A stretch of DNA of 64,000 nucleotides from positions 1 through 64,000 of the forward strand of contig JAGFNX010000103.1 of assembly GCA_017657125.1 (NCBI GenBank). Direction: 5' to 3'. The first letter of the stretch is position 1. Each line of letters begins with the position of its first letter. Positions 23,419 to 36,999 of the stretch are shown here, piece after piece. The notes beneath the pieces are model-generated. The model was not told the origin of the DNA. It made no database searches and worked only from the letters and a program-made list of their open reading frames with translations. Source of the stretch: Scopulariopsis brevicaulis. Lineage: Eukaryota; Ascomycota; Sordariomycetes; Microascales; Microascaceae. A program made the translations under genes and the position numbers.

Positions 23419-23863
23419 ATCGCTTGGAGGCGTACGTGTAGAAGTGGCTCTCTCCCTTCGACAACCACGGCGTAAGCGGCAACATAACCCTTCCCACTCC
23501 TCCCAAGAATGCCTTGGTATGAACTGCAACGTAGAAGGCAGTCTGGTAACCTTTTTTTACTAGAGTGTGGAGAGGTGAATTGGGAACTGACCCCGAAATG
23601 TGCTGAGCTACGCTCTCACCAAGATTATAGCACTTTAGCTCGTCGTTATCCTGCTTAGAGACGCCAGGCTTTAGGTAGTCGGTGCTGATATAGCCTGTCT
23701 CGTTACAATTGTAACATTTATGCGGAGGCTTCGCTAGGTAATCTTTACGAATATATACTGTCTTACTATATTCCTGGTACGTCTTAGAGCCCGCCTCTTT
23801 AGGTAAGCCAGTGAAGGTGTAGCGCGAGGCGTTGCGGCCGTTGTACCCGTAGCGGCCATACTT
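23419..23863 (-). pseudogene. Decayed zinc-knuckle (gag-like) frame
   Basis: Reading the minus strand gives 148 codons without a stop. They include KCYNCNETGYISTDY at 23675-23719, which matches a retroelement CCHC zinc knuckle (Cx2Cx4Hx4C) in which the His and the last Cys have each become Tyr. A second partial knuckle, KCYNLGES, follows after a 16-residue spacer. His to Tyr and Cys to Tyr each need one C-to-T or G-to-A change, the type RIP makes. The frame is closed upstream by TAG at 23864-23866 and has no ATG. Upstream sequence in the same sense stays protein-like but is broken by stops. It is probably the gag end of an LTR or LINE element; family not determined. A cellular zinc-knuckle protein is a less likely origin. 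Confidence 0.6.
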
Positions 23864-24974
23864 CTACGAGGGGCAGTCATCTTCGCCGTGGTCGTCCGAG
23901 AAGCATTGTTTATTGTGTAAGATATAATCGGTGATGCGAAGCAGGCTGTCTCACCCAAGCCCTCTAGCGGCCTGATCCTCGCACCTACGCTTGTCCTAGG
24001 AGTCAGCTAAGGGCATGAGGAACGCGTGAAGTAAACGTGTTCAAGGACCCGCCCTGCACCGGGTGCACCTGCGCTTGCCCTGAGCCTCAGTTTTGGCGTT
24101 GGGAAGAAACCAAGACGAGCCTGAGCGGCTTGCTGAGACAGCATATCTAACGTAGCCTCGACCTATTCGAGCTTCGGCATTATAACTTACACACAAATGC
24201 ATATATATCAAGAGCGATTAGCTGAAAGTGTAATCGCAGAAGGTACCCAGGGTCGCGATACTCCTCTGCAATATGCTAGAGGTCCTGGTCCTTCCTTCAC
24301 AGGCTGATTAGTGCGAGAAACAGCGCGACTTAGTGCCCCCCACGACAGGAGCTTATATGCCGTGTGGTACCAATGTTTCGAGATCCACCCATCGGCCCCC
24401 TACGGTGCGGCTTTACGACTCCGAGCCGCCTCTGATTTCTGTGTTCTCTTTCTTTCGTCGCTTTAGAGTGGTCTCGTTCTCACCAGATCCTATAAAACCG
24501 AATGCAGTAAGACGGTCTGGTAGAGAGGGGTAAAATTATATATACAGGTTCACTTAACTACCCTTCGGTGCTTCTTTTGAAAGTGATTCTGCAGATTGAT
24601 GTTCCCTACCCGCCTGACCTTCTCTATATACTAGGCTAACTCGTAGATAATAGCGAGGAGCTTATAGAGGTTCGGCGACTTTGAAGTATCCCCGAAACGG
24701 AGTACTAGCAAGCAGTAGCCTACCTTCCTGTTAAGGTCATAGTAAGTATTAAAGAGTATCTAGTCCTCTTCATATACGTATGATAGATGCACAATTAGCT
24801 ATTTATCTATATATCCCTAGTCGTTAAATTACCGTATCCGTATATACTAACTACGAAGCGCAAAGTTTAGTTATTCCTTTATCTTCTTCTCATATCTACT
24901 ACGGCTCTTAGTCTCGATAAAGATTATGGTTAGGTATATATATGTTTATGGGCTATTAAGGTAGTTAATCGACC

Positions 24975-25265
24975 TACTCTAATAGGCCCGCAGCTCGCAG
25001 TCGACCCTTCCCCGCTTCGCGTAGTGTTTCTGCACTGTGAAGTTCGGAGGCCATCGCCCGCAGCCGACACCCCACCGCCCGCCGAAGCGAGACACATACC
25101 GGAGCCTTCCAGAGAAGCGGCCCTTTCCGAGGGCCGGAGAGCCAGGAGGCCCAGGAGCACCTCAACTCCCAAGAACGAGCTCACGAAAAGATCGTAGGCA
25201 CAGGCTCGCCACCCCCCGGCGGCACTGCTTCCCTCCACGCGGCTTGAACTTTTCCAGTACTTCTG
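24975..25265. other. GC-rich island inside the AT-rich block
   Basis: About 290 bp of clearly GC-rich, Pro/Arg-coding sequence with sharp edges. The plus-strand frame (EVRRPSPAADTPPPAEARHI and on) and the minus-strand frame are both open, so the strand cannot be settled. It may be a fragment of a gene or of an element too short to have been mutated. No family was recognised. Confidence 0.4.
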
Positions 25266-28200
25266 GAATTCAAGACACCGTATATCAAGTAGATTAAGTA
25301 GATGGAAGAGTGTTAGTGTTCTAATAATATTGTATATAGAAATGCTAGTAATATGTTACTAGACTTCGCCTTCGGGATATATTCCGTTGCCTACGATTGA
25401 CTTTGCCGTTGTAGCCTGTGAACGTGCATTATAAACGTGTCGCTCTTCTATAATTGGAACATAATGACTTGGATAGCTAAGTCAAGCCACAAATACTGCT
25501 TGGGGTCCTCCTCCGTAGGCCATTGCGATAAACTAGACTGCTGAAGCTGTTTACGGATAATGTACTGTTGGTCCGGAGATCGCTGAGGCACGGGGGAAAC
25601 TTCATAGTATATTCGGAAAACCGATTTCCGTCGTACAGGCGGTTGGGTACGCAATCGTCGGCTTTAAGAATTATTTCCTACCATACTGGTAGCTGACGGT
25701 GCATAAAATACCTTTTGTCAATGTAAACAAGCCCAGGGCGGTGCTCGCCATTGTCAACTACGCTGGAACGACAGGATTCATGCCATCTTCGATTGTCTCG
25801 GGAACTTCGACCTGAAGTTCTCGACTTCGCCGCAGCACCGACGGTGTCGGTCGGCCGCGCTGTCCAGTCGTCGACGGCGGCTTCGGGCCATCGTTCCACC
25901 ACACCAGATCTGTCCATCCGCTTTCTCGAATTGCATTAGAGATAATCTTGGGATGTGAGTTCAACGCGTCATCGAAATTCTTAAACGTTATCATATATAC
26001 CATCAGAGCGAAGAAGTATGTCGGAGGCGGTTTCGGTAAGCATCCTGCTTGCTCTCATCCAGCTTCTTATATATGTCCATAAAAGTCTTCAGGCTAATCC
26101 TTCCTAGACCTGGTCGAGGCTTGGGAACATCTCAAAGAGGTTCACGCTCTCGCCTTTCTCGAACCGGAGAAGGTAATCCGCGGCTTTTAGGGAGATTTCG
26201 CTGATAGTTATAGGCGCGGACGGACAGTACTTTAAGGAATTAATAGTATTTACCATCATCTAAATAGGCTTATTAGATATTACCTACTAAAACCTCGAGA
26301 TATAGCGTTGGTCTTTAGATATAACCGGTAAGATATACTCGTTACTTATCGTCGTTATTGTTCTTATTAGTATATTCAAACTCGGGGTTTTACGACTTTG
26401 TGGTCTTTGAGGCCATTATGAGGTATACCTACTAATCGGATCTCTTGCGTAGGGATTTAATGTCGATCCTCTGGGCATGGGGATAGTTATCATCATCGTT
26501 GCCGGTAGTAGCGTTGGCAGCGCTCCCTACCCTCCGCCTATGGGCCTAGGTTGCTTATAGCATTCCTGAATGGAAGGCACACCTAGCTTTACGTTTATCT
26601 GCTAGCGTCAAAGTGAGGTTGCCACGACGCGTCGACGATGCTCCGCCCAACATGTTCGTGGGACCTCTGACCACATTATGGGCGAACGGACAAGATGTCT
26701 GGCTGTAAGTGGATATCCCATAGCGTGAAACGGGCCATCCTGACACGCCTTAAAGCCGCCGAAATGTCATTTTGAAGCGTTCGGTGCGCTGCTAGCGGGA
26801 GTCGTTAATCAATGCCGTCGGTAGCATCTTCCTGCCTATATTTCATAGGGGACGGAAGTGCCATACCAGTGCCTTGCCTTGCTAAATGATAAACGGTCTG
26901 CGGTAGAACCCCAACGTACACTTTAGATAAGGGGCTACTAGCCCGGTGGCTGTGGGTCAGCCCTTGTCAGAGTGAAAGTGCACGCCGAGATCCCGGCGAT
27001 GTTCTAAGTCACTTCCGCTATCACCGGTTCGGGAGTAGTTAATATCAGAACCGCCAAAGAAGATCTTATAAATTTCTAAAGTAGCTTCTATTTCTATAAT
27101 CCGCGAAACCGCCGATAAACCTCAAAGCTGGGGCTGGGAACGCGACTAAAATTTTCGAACGCCTCCTTCTTCCTCGTATCAACTTCGTCACACTAAATGA
27201 TGTTATATGGCAAACATGGGGCATCGCACTAACCGTCTCATGCAGATAGAGGATACGTTAAGAGGTGTTGATAACGTTAAATATATGCTATATAACCTTT
27301 TTAACATCGTTTTCTGAAAGCCACTTGCTTTAGATTCCCCTGATCGAAGACGTGTTCAAGGTATTCGCTCCAAGACTCGCTCTTATTATCAGTAGCGAGC
27401 TATATGTCTTTGCAGTTTCATCTCGTACTCTTAAACGCTCTGATGATATAAGTCTGTCATCATAAGTACTTCTAGTAGTATTATCAGCCGAGTCCAGCTC
27501 GAAACCCAACGGCCTATCTAATCATATAAAAGCTATAAGACGGCTGCAGTATACTACTGTTGCCGCCTGCTCGGTGGAACATTAGGCTCTGTTTGCGGAG
27601 CTGTTAGGAAATACCAGACCATTCCTCCCACATGACCGGTCAATACCCAGAGCCTCCCGAGTACAATATGAGTTGACTTCGATAACTATTGATACATCTC
27701 TCGTATAACTAGGTCATATTGCGAGATGTTCCCGATCGCAAGCCGCGTACGGATGAGGATGTCGAAGGCACCATATTCGTTAATGGCGATTCAAAGGATT
27801 CTATGTAGAAATATCGTAATGTTAAAAATCTTATATAGACGGAGGCCGTAGTCAGAACCCCTGCATCCTGTTACGTTGATGTATAACACAGCCGCGTGTA
27901 ATGTGTAATGTGCTATGTCACGGATTCTTAAATGAAAGAATCGAAAAGTGTCGAGGGTTAACCGGACCGATCGTATACCGAGGTGTCGAAGAAATAGGTG
28001 GATCGAACTGATGGAATTAAGCGAAGGGTTGGGCCGATGTGAGGTTTAACCTCGCACAATATTTTACCATGTAGACGCCCGATAAAAGTATGGGACAGTT
28101 CCCATCTCACCCCAGAGTTGGATTTGTGCGAGTCATAGGCTCGCTTTCTTACTAACGGTCCCGTCCGGCGCAGACCTCTCACCGATGGCCCTATCGACCT

Positions 28201-31200
28201 TGCGCAATTTCGCGCAGAGCTCGTTGATTTCCCGCTTAATATCCGTGGTAACCTTCAGGTTTATATGTATATATGTTACTACCTAAGAATAGACGTGCCC
28301 TACCTTGGAACCAGAACGCAAAGAACGCAAGGGACACCGAGAGGCCAGAGTAGATAGAATACCTCTAGAGAAAATAGTGCCTTAGGGATGGGTTTGGGGA
28401 GGCTAGAGGCTAGGATCTCGCACCATATACCAGATCCTCTCAGTTTGGTATTGATAATTGTCACAGTATTAGAGCCGGCCACTTTTAGGAGTCCTTAATG
28501 ACGTTATTATATAACTTGAAGCGGAAATCTACGTTTAACAGAGGGACAGCCACCGCATTGGTTGACCAACTCTAAGAAGAATGACATATGCCGGCGGGGG
28601 CTTCTAGAGACCCTCCACATAGCTATAGGACAATACCTCTATCGGGCCGTATATAGCCTAGAGGTATAATAGAATATGCTTCTTTACACCGGGGAGCAAG
28701 GGATAAGTCTTGAAATAGACGAATAACTACGTAGAAAAAGAACGAAACTGGTAAGGCAGAGTCCGGAGGACAGCGTGCACCCGACTCCGACTACGAGGTA
28801 ACTGACCTGGCAAATGACAAGCACATCTCGGGTGTGAACCAGAACTTCCGTGATAGAGTGGCGTAGACGGCTACGGTAACACTATATGGATAGTTAGTAC
28901 TACTAATATCAGGATCTGGTATCAGAGCCTTCATTAGGCCGTAGCCTCTTGGTAGGGGTATGAGCTCCGTTTGTCCTAGCGCATGTGGTGCACCATGAGC
29001 GGTATATCTAGGGTAACGAGCGTCATATTCTATACCAGGATGACCCGGAGGAAGCGGGATATATAATAGGCGAGGTCTAAGGTGCGGATAGCGCGGAGGG
29101 CGTCGGGGGCGTCCGGGCCGAGCTCTACCTATATGTGAGCGCTATTTCCCTACCACTTTATCGCTGTTTAGTGTTAGTGTCTAAGTATCGTGCGGTCTCG
29201 TGGCGTGTCAGTAAAAGGGGGTTAGTGAGAGGAGCGTTGTCCTAGATTTCTACTAGATCTACGGAAATTCTTGCTTTCTCTACCTCGCCAGTGAAGCTAT
29301 AATGAGGGCGATAGTTATCTACTGCTGCGTACATCACCGCCCTTACATTATGTAGCCAAAGTCATAGCGGTGGTTTCAAAGCCGTCTAGCCTAGGACGGC
29401 CTGACTATTTCCGATCTTATACTCTGCCGTCAAGAGCTAACGGCAAGCGCTAGAAGCTAGGTGTTTTAAACGATCTCCTTCTGCCGACATCTTTGCGGCG
29501 TATTGTAGGTCAATGATAGAAAAGGGGCGTGACAATAACTCCGATACCCAGGGAGAGGAATATCAGAAACTCAGCTTTACATACTCCTCCAAGCTCGCAT
29601 GCTCTCGTTCGGTATTATATATGTAAAGAACGGCGGATATGTGTAATACTGTATCCTTTCCCTTGGCATCGCGATGCTGGTCCGTTCTTGAGCTGTCTTT
29701 TCGGCCGGAGCACTTTCCTACCTAGTAGAGTAATGGATCATATAAAGCTTTCCTGTATATTTCCCTCGTACACCACGGTGTAGGCTTCCCCTCATCCCTT
29801 AGTCGACCGGTCGAACGATACTGCCAGGTCCCCGAACTCATGGCCCTCGGCGGCAAACTGGTGCAGGGACCTGTATACGGTCATGAAATCCATCAAGTCA
29901 CCACGCATTTGCCCAGGGATCTAATCGTGACACGTCAGTGATTACTCAACAAATGGAAAGGTTCGGAAGGACGAACAATTAGACTTCTCATTCTCCGGAC
30001 GAATGGATCGCTAGACATTTAGCACGTGAACTTCTGTTATTAATGGTCCGTTCTGTTAGTTATGAGACGGGTAAATACCACAAACAACACATTATTAGAC
30101 TTGATTAAAGTCTGCTGGTCGCGTTCCGGCATATGTTCGCCGTCGAGGTACTAGGCCCGGCGGCATTCTCATAGATAGACTCCTGCGTCTTCCTCGCCAC
30201 CTTAGGAGCGTTTGACTACCCCTTCAGGGGTGGGGGGAGACTCCTCCAAGAATTTGGACTTGGACCTTTTGTGCCCCTTTTAAAGGGTCTGCTTGCGGAA
30301 TAAATGAAGAGGCTCGTGCCAGAAGCCTAGTGTTGAACCACAGGGGCGAAGCGAGGGCCTAGGCATGGCAGGGGGAGGTGTCTTACTCAGAGCTAGAAAG
30401 ACGTCTTATCTTAAGGTTTCCTGCGAGAGGTATAACTTAACTCAGGCCCGTGATCTGGCCAAACACGTCGTCCGGGGCCTGGAGAAACCTTTTGTTGACG
30501 CTGAACTCGCCCTGAGCCTTAATGCTGGCCATATGCTGTAGTTCTCCTTTGGCGTTAACGCGGCCTATTCCGCTATCGTCGGCAGTTTTGACCATGCCGT
30601 CCCCGCTAAGTACAGCACGGCACGGAAACAGCCTCTAATGTCTATAAACCGCCGCAGAACATATATTTTCAACACGACAAACGCTCCTCAAGAAGATATA
30701 GAATGTGGTAGAAGTTTAGCATATACTCAATCATAGGGAGACTAGCTTAAGCAGTTACGTTCTGTCGTTTTAAGTATATAAAGAAACACTCACCCTCTTC
30801 CCACTGCCTTATCTCCGGCTCTCCCTCACGCTCTATCCTAGAACCGGCGGGGATTGAAAGTTGGCACCCTTCCAATCCGTCTCACTCCTGACATGATCAA
30901 TATTCTTTTCCTCGTGGAAATAGCTCCTAAAGATCACATGGAAGCTGGCCTCTATGAGAAAGAACTGGAACCGGTTAGAGGTTCGGTCACAGATGTCTTA
31001 GCAGGCTTGTAATCCCACAATTCGGAAAAACAAACACTAGATTACACGTCTATATTTCCTATTCTTGAGGAGATAGTAGAAAAACCCTGGTTCCGATTTA
31101 TGGATGTTCTCTCGGCTCCGTTGACGTACTTAGCCTCTAGTGCCTTTAATTCCAGTACCGGATCTAGTATACTGGCGGGCGGTATCACCAAGAACCATAC

Positions 31201-31644
31201 AATCGTACACCCTAAAATCCTCGGAATCAATGAGGTCCAGTTCGTCAAAGTCCTCTAGCAATAGTGTAATCTCCCTTGCACGAAGCAAACCGCCTGAAAC
31301 TCGTTGAGGAAACGAGCCCCGGCTGCCACTCAGGTCCGGGCCGCCTGCTCGTGCCCATTCAAGCGAAGGGATAACATCTGCGGATACAATTAGCGACGAG
31401 CGCAACGGGTTAAAGACAGTATATGCGTTGCTTACTTTAGTCTTCTCCTGCTTTAGAATCGGCTAGTCCGAGCCGTCCTCTTCGGAGCACAACAAGAGTT
31501 CTGCAAAGTTCCAGTGTCAGGGGAGGCCCCTCGTAAATCAGGTAATTGTTGCGTATCCGCCCATAGGACCCTTGAGTGTCGCTATGAGGGAGCGGTAGAT
31601 TCTGATTTATGATATGGTGCAAAATAGTTCTAAGAGATAAGAAC

Positions 31645-31651
31645 AAAAAAA
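31645..31651 (-). terminator. RNA polymerase III T-run terminator
   Basis: Seven consecutive T on the minus strand start 6 bases after the tRNA-Ser 3' end, as expected for Pol III termination. Confidence 0.8.
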
Positions 31652-31657
31652 GAAATC

Positions 31658-31738
31658 CGACGGAGACAAGACTCGAACTTGCGCGGCCGAAGCCATCAGC
31701 TTTCGAGGCTGACCCATTAACCACTCTGGCACTCCGCC
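31658..31738 (-). tRNA. tRNA-Ser, anticodon CGA
   Basis: The minus strand folds into a full class II cloverleaf of 81 nt. The acceptor is GGCGGAG with CTCCGTC plus discriminator G, the base expected for serine. The D arm has CCA/TGG around AGTGGTTAA, and the anticodon stem TCAGC/GCTGA encloses loop CTCGAAA (anticodon CGA, codon UCG). A long variable arm GGC-TTCG-GCC follows, then the T arm GCAAG-TTCGAGT-CTTGT. A T7 run follows. No intron is present. It sits alone in the AT-rich block. One acceptor pair and one T-stem pair are G-T wobbles in which the T sits where C would pair normally. It is probably functional, but a slightly mutated copy is possible. Confidence 0.92.
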
Positions 31739-31775
31739 TATCATATGATGTTGATTGCGGGACCACGACGTGCTA

Positions 31776-33062
31776 CTAGACTGTCCCACTTTGCTTCGAT
31801 CTTAATCGATAGAGCCAAGCAACTTGGCTACCCCGGCCCAGAGTAAAGCGAACAACTAGCGTCCTGGTTGTAGTGGGTTTATTGCTGGCACCGGATACAC
31901 GGTCTGGCAATTTCTTTCTAGAAGGTATATTTGTTTTACCATGGCCGAAATCTGAGAGGTTTCTAATGCCCTTTGTTGTAAGCGACGTGTCAGAGGGCCC
32001 GCCTTCTTCGAAACTCAATTCGCTCTCGACCACGGGGCTGGCTTCTGTGGGCATGAGGAGCTCAGAGTTCTCATAGCCCTGTCCAGGGGCCTTTGATGCC
32101 TCCAGGTCGATACGATCGAGGGGATCATCGTACTTCCGGGTCATGAGGGTGCTGCACCAGTCGAAGCTCGCTAGCGAGCACTGCCGATGGTTCGAGTAGT
32201 GGGTGACGGTGCGGCTAGGGAGGTTCTTAACCAAATAGCCCTGGTCCTGAACGTGGCCCTGCTCAACGCTGTCCCTTCCGGCGAACTGCTTCATCTTTTA
32301 CGAGAAGCTAAACCCTTCGCGGGCTACCGACCCCGGCGAAAATTGATATCCCAGTCTGAGAAGAACTCGAGCGGCTCGTCCCCGGCCGTCGCCGCCGACG
32401 CCTGTCGATACCTGATGGACGCGGCTCACGCACAGCATGGGTACTGGTGGCGTAAGTTACTCTCTGGGAAGTGGTTTACCCTGCATTGCGGGCTTCCTCC
32501 TCGCAACGAACGCGACCAGAGCCATCCAGGCTCCGTGTCAGGTGTTCGTATTAAACCCGAAGAGATCTCTGCGCTAGCTTCCCTCTATGGTCTCGATCCG
32601 AACTTCTCTCGTCCACAGAGGTGCTCCACTTTGATCTGGTCCAAGCTTGGCGCAGAGGAAGCCTGCCCCCGAGTATGGTATGCCCTATGCTATCGTCGGA
32701 CATTACCGAGCGTGGCTTTGTTATCGTCACACGCTCTATGTATTTACTTGCTCTTCCAGTCTGGACTGTACCGCAAGGGCTTAAGGTTAATCCTCTGCCT
32801 GCCAATCGGTTCTGTAATAGTCGCGAGAAAGACTTGGACGGCCATCGTTGGAACCTTCATTGGTAACCCAGCTCTAGAAGAAGCCAGGGGCAAGGCTCTC
32901 GTCGCACTTTTGCTCAGGACACCACATAAAACGCTCGCCCTGGACGCCAGCCTGTGTCGTTCCATGGTGGCCATACCTGTTGCTCAGGGGGTATGCTTTG
33001 ACGTTCTCGAAGCCGAACTTTTTGTCTGCGAAATCGGGCACAGCAGAGTCGCCACCTGTTGA
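31776..33062. other. Low-mutation island with opposed long open frames
   Basis: This 1.3 kb has near-normal GC and unusually long frames for the block: a plus-strand ATG frame at 32187-33062 (291 aa, hydrophobic segments near the middle and end) and a minus-strand ATG frame at 31776-32294 (172 aa, Ser/Thr-rich, ending 37 bp from the tRNA 5' end). They overlap by about 110 bp. I recognise neither product. Other frames stay partly open too (for example plus 32621-32866), so a frameshifted or spliced gene remnant is possible. It may be a captured host gene piece or the less mutated end of an element. Confidence 0.35.
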
Positions 33063-36000
33063 TGGTTGCTTTGGGAATCCCTAGGTGTCGGTTACGCATA
33101 TATATGTCCGGAGATCGTTGCTTGGAACATTGCAATCGATATATAATTTGAATTCTAGCAAGTACACTTTGAATAGAGCTTGCACCGGATATATATAGTT
33201 TAGGATAGCCTTGTACCTATATTCGAGATCCAACGCACTGCGCCCATGTACGGCCAGAGTTTTAGCCAAGTTCCCTGTATTTATCGCTTTCAGGTCTCGA
33301 GTACCTGGGCGTACCGCTATATTTGGTTGTGTGTCTATATTTACATCTTCTCGTGCGAGGACTATCCCTGTTCGATGGACATTATCGGTATGATCGTGAA
33401 GACTGATTATGCGCGGAGAGAGCACACGTGAACCCACCATTCTAGCGATGGGGACTCTGGCCAGTACCTGGAGATAAGGCAAAGGAGTTTCTCCCCTCTG
33501 CTCCATAGATCTCTTGTCTCGGCTCGAAGAAGTAGAGTTTATCTAGAGCCTGGTTAAGTACCCGACGCCTGCTATCGTGTCCGAAGGTTTCTATTCAAGA
33601 TAACCTCAATGCCGTACATTCTGTGCCAGAACATGTCTGGAACAGTGCACTTTCCCTTTATAACCTTTACCACCTCCCGTATCGCCTCGATTGTGGCAAC
33701 GTGCTGATTCTGTCTAATAATTTGTTCCTTGGCGGACATATCACGCCGGCGACGGAATCTGTACAGTCATGATAACTGTAACGAGGGAGTAGCCACCCTC
33801 CGACACCGCCTCCTCTATTCCATAACCGCAGCAGCCACCGTCGATAGTTCTGCTCCGCTATGAAACGACTACCCATTGTAGCAGGTATTCCGCGGATAGC
33901 TACGAATCCACACCGATTGTCTAGTGGGATTTTGGAAGCGACGAGTCTATTCAAGGCGATATCCCTATTTTGGTTAAGATATCAGTGGATGTTCCGTTAA
34001 TAGACTGCTATGAATGCCTGGATCCCTACATGGCGTGGGAGGTAGGTGAGGTTATGAATTGCAATACGCGGCTGGAGGTAGATATGAGATGTATACCTTG
34101 TGGCCGCCGAGGAGTCTCATGATGTGAGCGCTGTGGTGACGGGCCGCAGACCCCACGCCCTCGTCGTAACTGTCCTCAACGACCATGTGAATCTGCGGCC
34201 CATCCCCAGCCTTGACCTCTATGAGCTCATCTTCTAAATAGATTATTGTGATGGGGTGTTAGGTCGCTTTCTTGACCAGATCATCTCTGGGAACCATGAC
34301 GGTGCTTTTTTTCTGCCATCTTGATCAAGTGCTGAGTCCAGCCGGTGGCGCAGGTTTTTCCCCCCTACAACCTTAATCTTTCCCACCTTCTGCTTCTTCT
34401 TGCCCCTCGTTACCCTTTGAGCGATTTGACCGTTACGCTCTTAGGTTCTGTTGATCCCCAGCTCGTCACAAAGGGCTTCAATTTTTCTTGTAGTCGCTCT
34501 GCTGGTATATACGTAACACCAGATAGTGTAACCTCTACGTGTATCTCAAGGATAGCTGGTATCTTGCTCCGGCTTTATATATACGCCCTGCCACGACTTC
34601 TTAGTTCTATACGCAAATCGTGATCTATAGAGTAAAGACACAAGTGATCCTATGAGCTTACACATAGAAACAGCCGTGTGTCGTATAAATCGCCGCGTCC
34701 TTCTGCGCCCGATGACATTGCCGTTAACACCTCAAACACACTGAAACTTATGAGATGTACAGCGACGACGGCTATCTGCGGTCGCTGCAACTGTTTAAAA
34801 GCCAATCAGTAATATCCGCCGCATTTTGCGTCCCATGTCGTTGTCGTGCTCGCGACCCGCCCACACTTTAACTAGAGGGAATTCGTGAACAAAGACCGGT
34901 GTCCCTAAACGCCCCGCGTAACCGCAGAGCATTGTCTTCGCTGCTTTTAGTTTTGCTGACTTGGCTGAGACCATGTGAAATGTCGGGGCATTGGGTTTCC
35001 CTGATGCTGTTGTTGCTGTTGATCTGCTCAGGCTGAACATCGAGAAGACATACTATCCAGGCAAGGACTGCATACTAGATCGCCTATCAATAGTATCGAC
35101 GCTACCTTCGTAGTCCTCTTCGGAAGCGCTGCCTCCTTTGGCGGACATCTAACTACTCCTTATTACAACAGAGGTCTTTGGCCGTGGTATAGGCTGTAGT
35201 TAGCTGGGCCAAAAGGATCCGTTCAATAAGCTCGGCGAACTCCACTGTCAGATGTGGGATAGTAGGTGGGATCATAACCAGACGATGGTAGTTATCTGTC
35301 GTGCGGTTATGTGTTAGTTCGCGAGACACTAAAGAAGGAGGGGTGGACGTAGATGAGTGAAAACATACGGCTTCGATAATGACCCTCTCAACGACCTTCG
35401 AGCCGTTGTAGTCGAGTATGTATACCTATATACGTGCGAATCCTGCCCGACAACAGTAGGGCGCCGCCATCTTTGTAGTTTCTGGGGTGCTTTGAGTCTT
35501 GCGTTAGAAGAGGTGCAGCTGCCGATATTCCCCAATTTCAAAGGTCTTGGACTTCAGCGGCATAATTCCGGTAGGTAGTAATATGCTGAATATGGTATCT
35601 GTACACAGACTCTTTTATGGCCGATAAGTAGATGGTTGAAGAACTGCGCAACCGAACGGCATGGCATATTGGTTGTCTTTGAGCGCCGTTTCGGACATCT
35701 CACGGGAACCGCTCCCGCACAATGTAGATGACCATGTTTGAGGCCAGTAAAGTGATGTAGCATCTCGAGGATATAGACTCCGCGTCTCCTTGACTCCCCA
35801 GCGTTTGACGAAAGTGCTCTTATATCATCTCACTTGATCGCGCCGTAAATTTTACCACTTGTTCGCGTATCTTTGGTCGAGTCGTGCCAATGAAGTAATC
35901 TCTGATCTCGCGGAGGCAGCGTGGCAGATCGTTTATGGTCAGAGCTAGACCTACAGATGCCATCTACAGAAAAGGCACGATCGGTGAATTGAAGGCGGCG

Positions 36001-36999
36001 ATGCCGTCAATTTCTGTAATTCGCTTCCAGTTGTCCCTTCCCGAGTCCTTTAAAGCGTGTATCCGTATCTATGCATCCTTAGCCGCGGTATTAGTTACAA
36101 GTAGTCGCACTCGAATGCGAGGGGTTAGTAGCGAAGGAGTCGACGGCGTCCACGACGTATCGTGTATTGCGTCCAGGCATAGCGAGTATATCAGAAACTA
36201 ATACGCGTTGAATAGACCGTGCGCGTTCTTGGTTAAGAGAAAACCGTTCTGTACGGAGTTCATCGCACCGCCGGATTGCGACTTGATTGCCGGATATCAC
36301 TCTTGAACCGAAAATAGCCGGGTACTATGAGATAGATACGCCCATTTAGTACTACTTCCGTGATGAACTGCTAACTTGTAACAGCACGCGTCAAGCTATA
36401 CCTTGCCGTATTACGTTCGTCCCGTTAAAGAGCTCCTTTGGCAATAGTTATATACTCTCGTTGTCGCTATTGCCGGCCCTATTCCGGGCTTTACCGCTGG
36501 CTGAGGAGTAACAGAAAGTGGGGTACTCGTAGAGGCGTCCTAACCCCCTCCCTTTATAAATCTAGGGCCCTGCTCTCATCCGCGTTAGAGATAGCTGGAG
36601 GTCTGAGATGAAAACTGTGATTGGATTTTTACTCCAGGATCCGGATTACCCTAGCCAGAGTTGTAGTGCGCTTGCGGAACTAATGTTTCCTCAATATTTT
36701 TGAGTATAGAAGCAATTTTGTGTTGGACGACGGGCCAATGCGTTCCAGCTGTGTATTTCTCGAGCCTTGTGAGAGGATCATTAGTCTCAATAGTTTCGGG
36801 TCGACGAAACCCAGGGTGCTCGCCCTAACATATCCGCCTAAGGCCAAGCGGCGAGAGATTAAAAGAAGCAGGTAGAATGGTGGTTGCGAGGTCTGATCGT
36901 TGAACTGCCGTTCAACCTCGTCGCACCTAGCCTGATGCATAGCGGGACCTCGTATTTTATTAAAACACCCAGCATAACCCAGCATTGGCCAGCAGCGTC

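Noticed and set aside
31607..31789. 60-aa minus-strand open frame over the tRNA-Ser
   Set aside because: The peptide is simply the tRNA sequence read as codons; the cloverleaf explains it.
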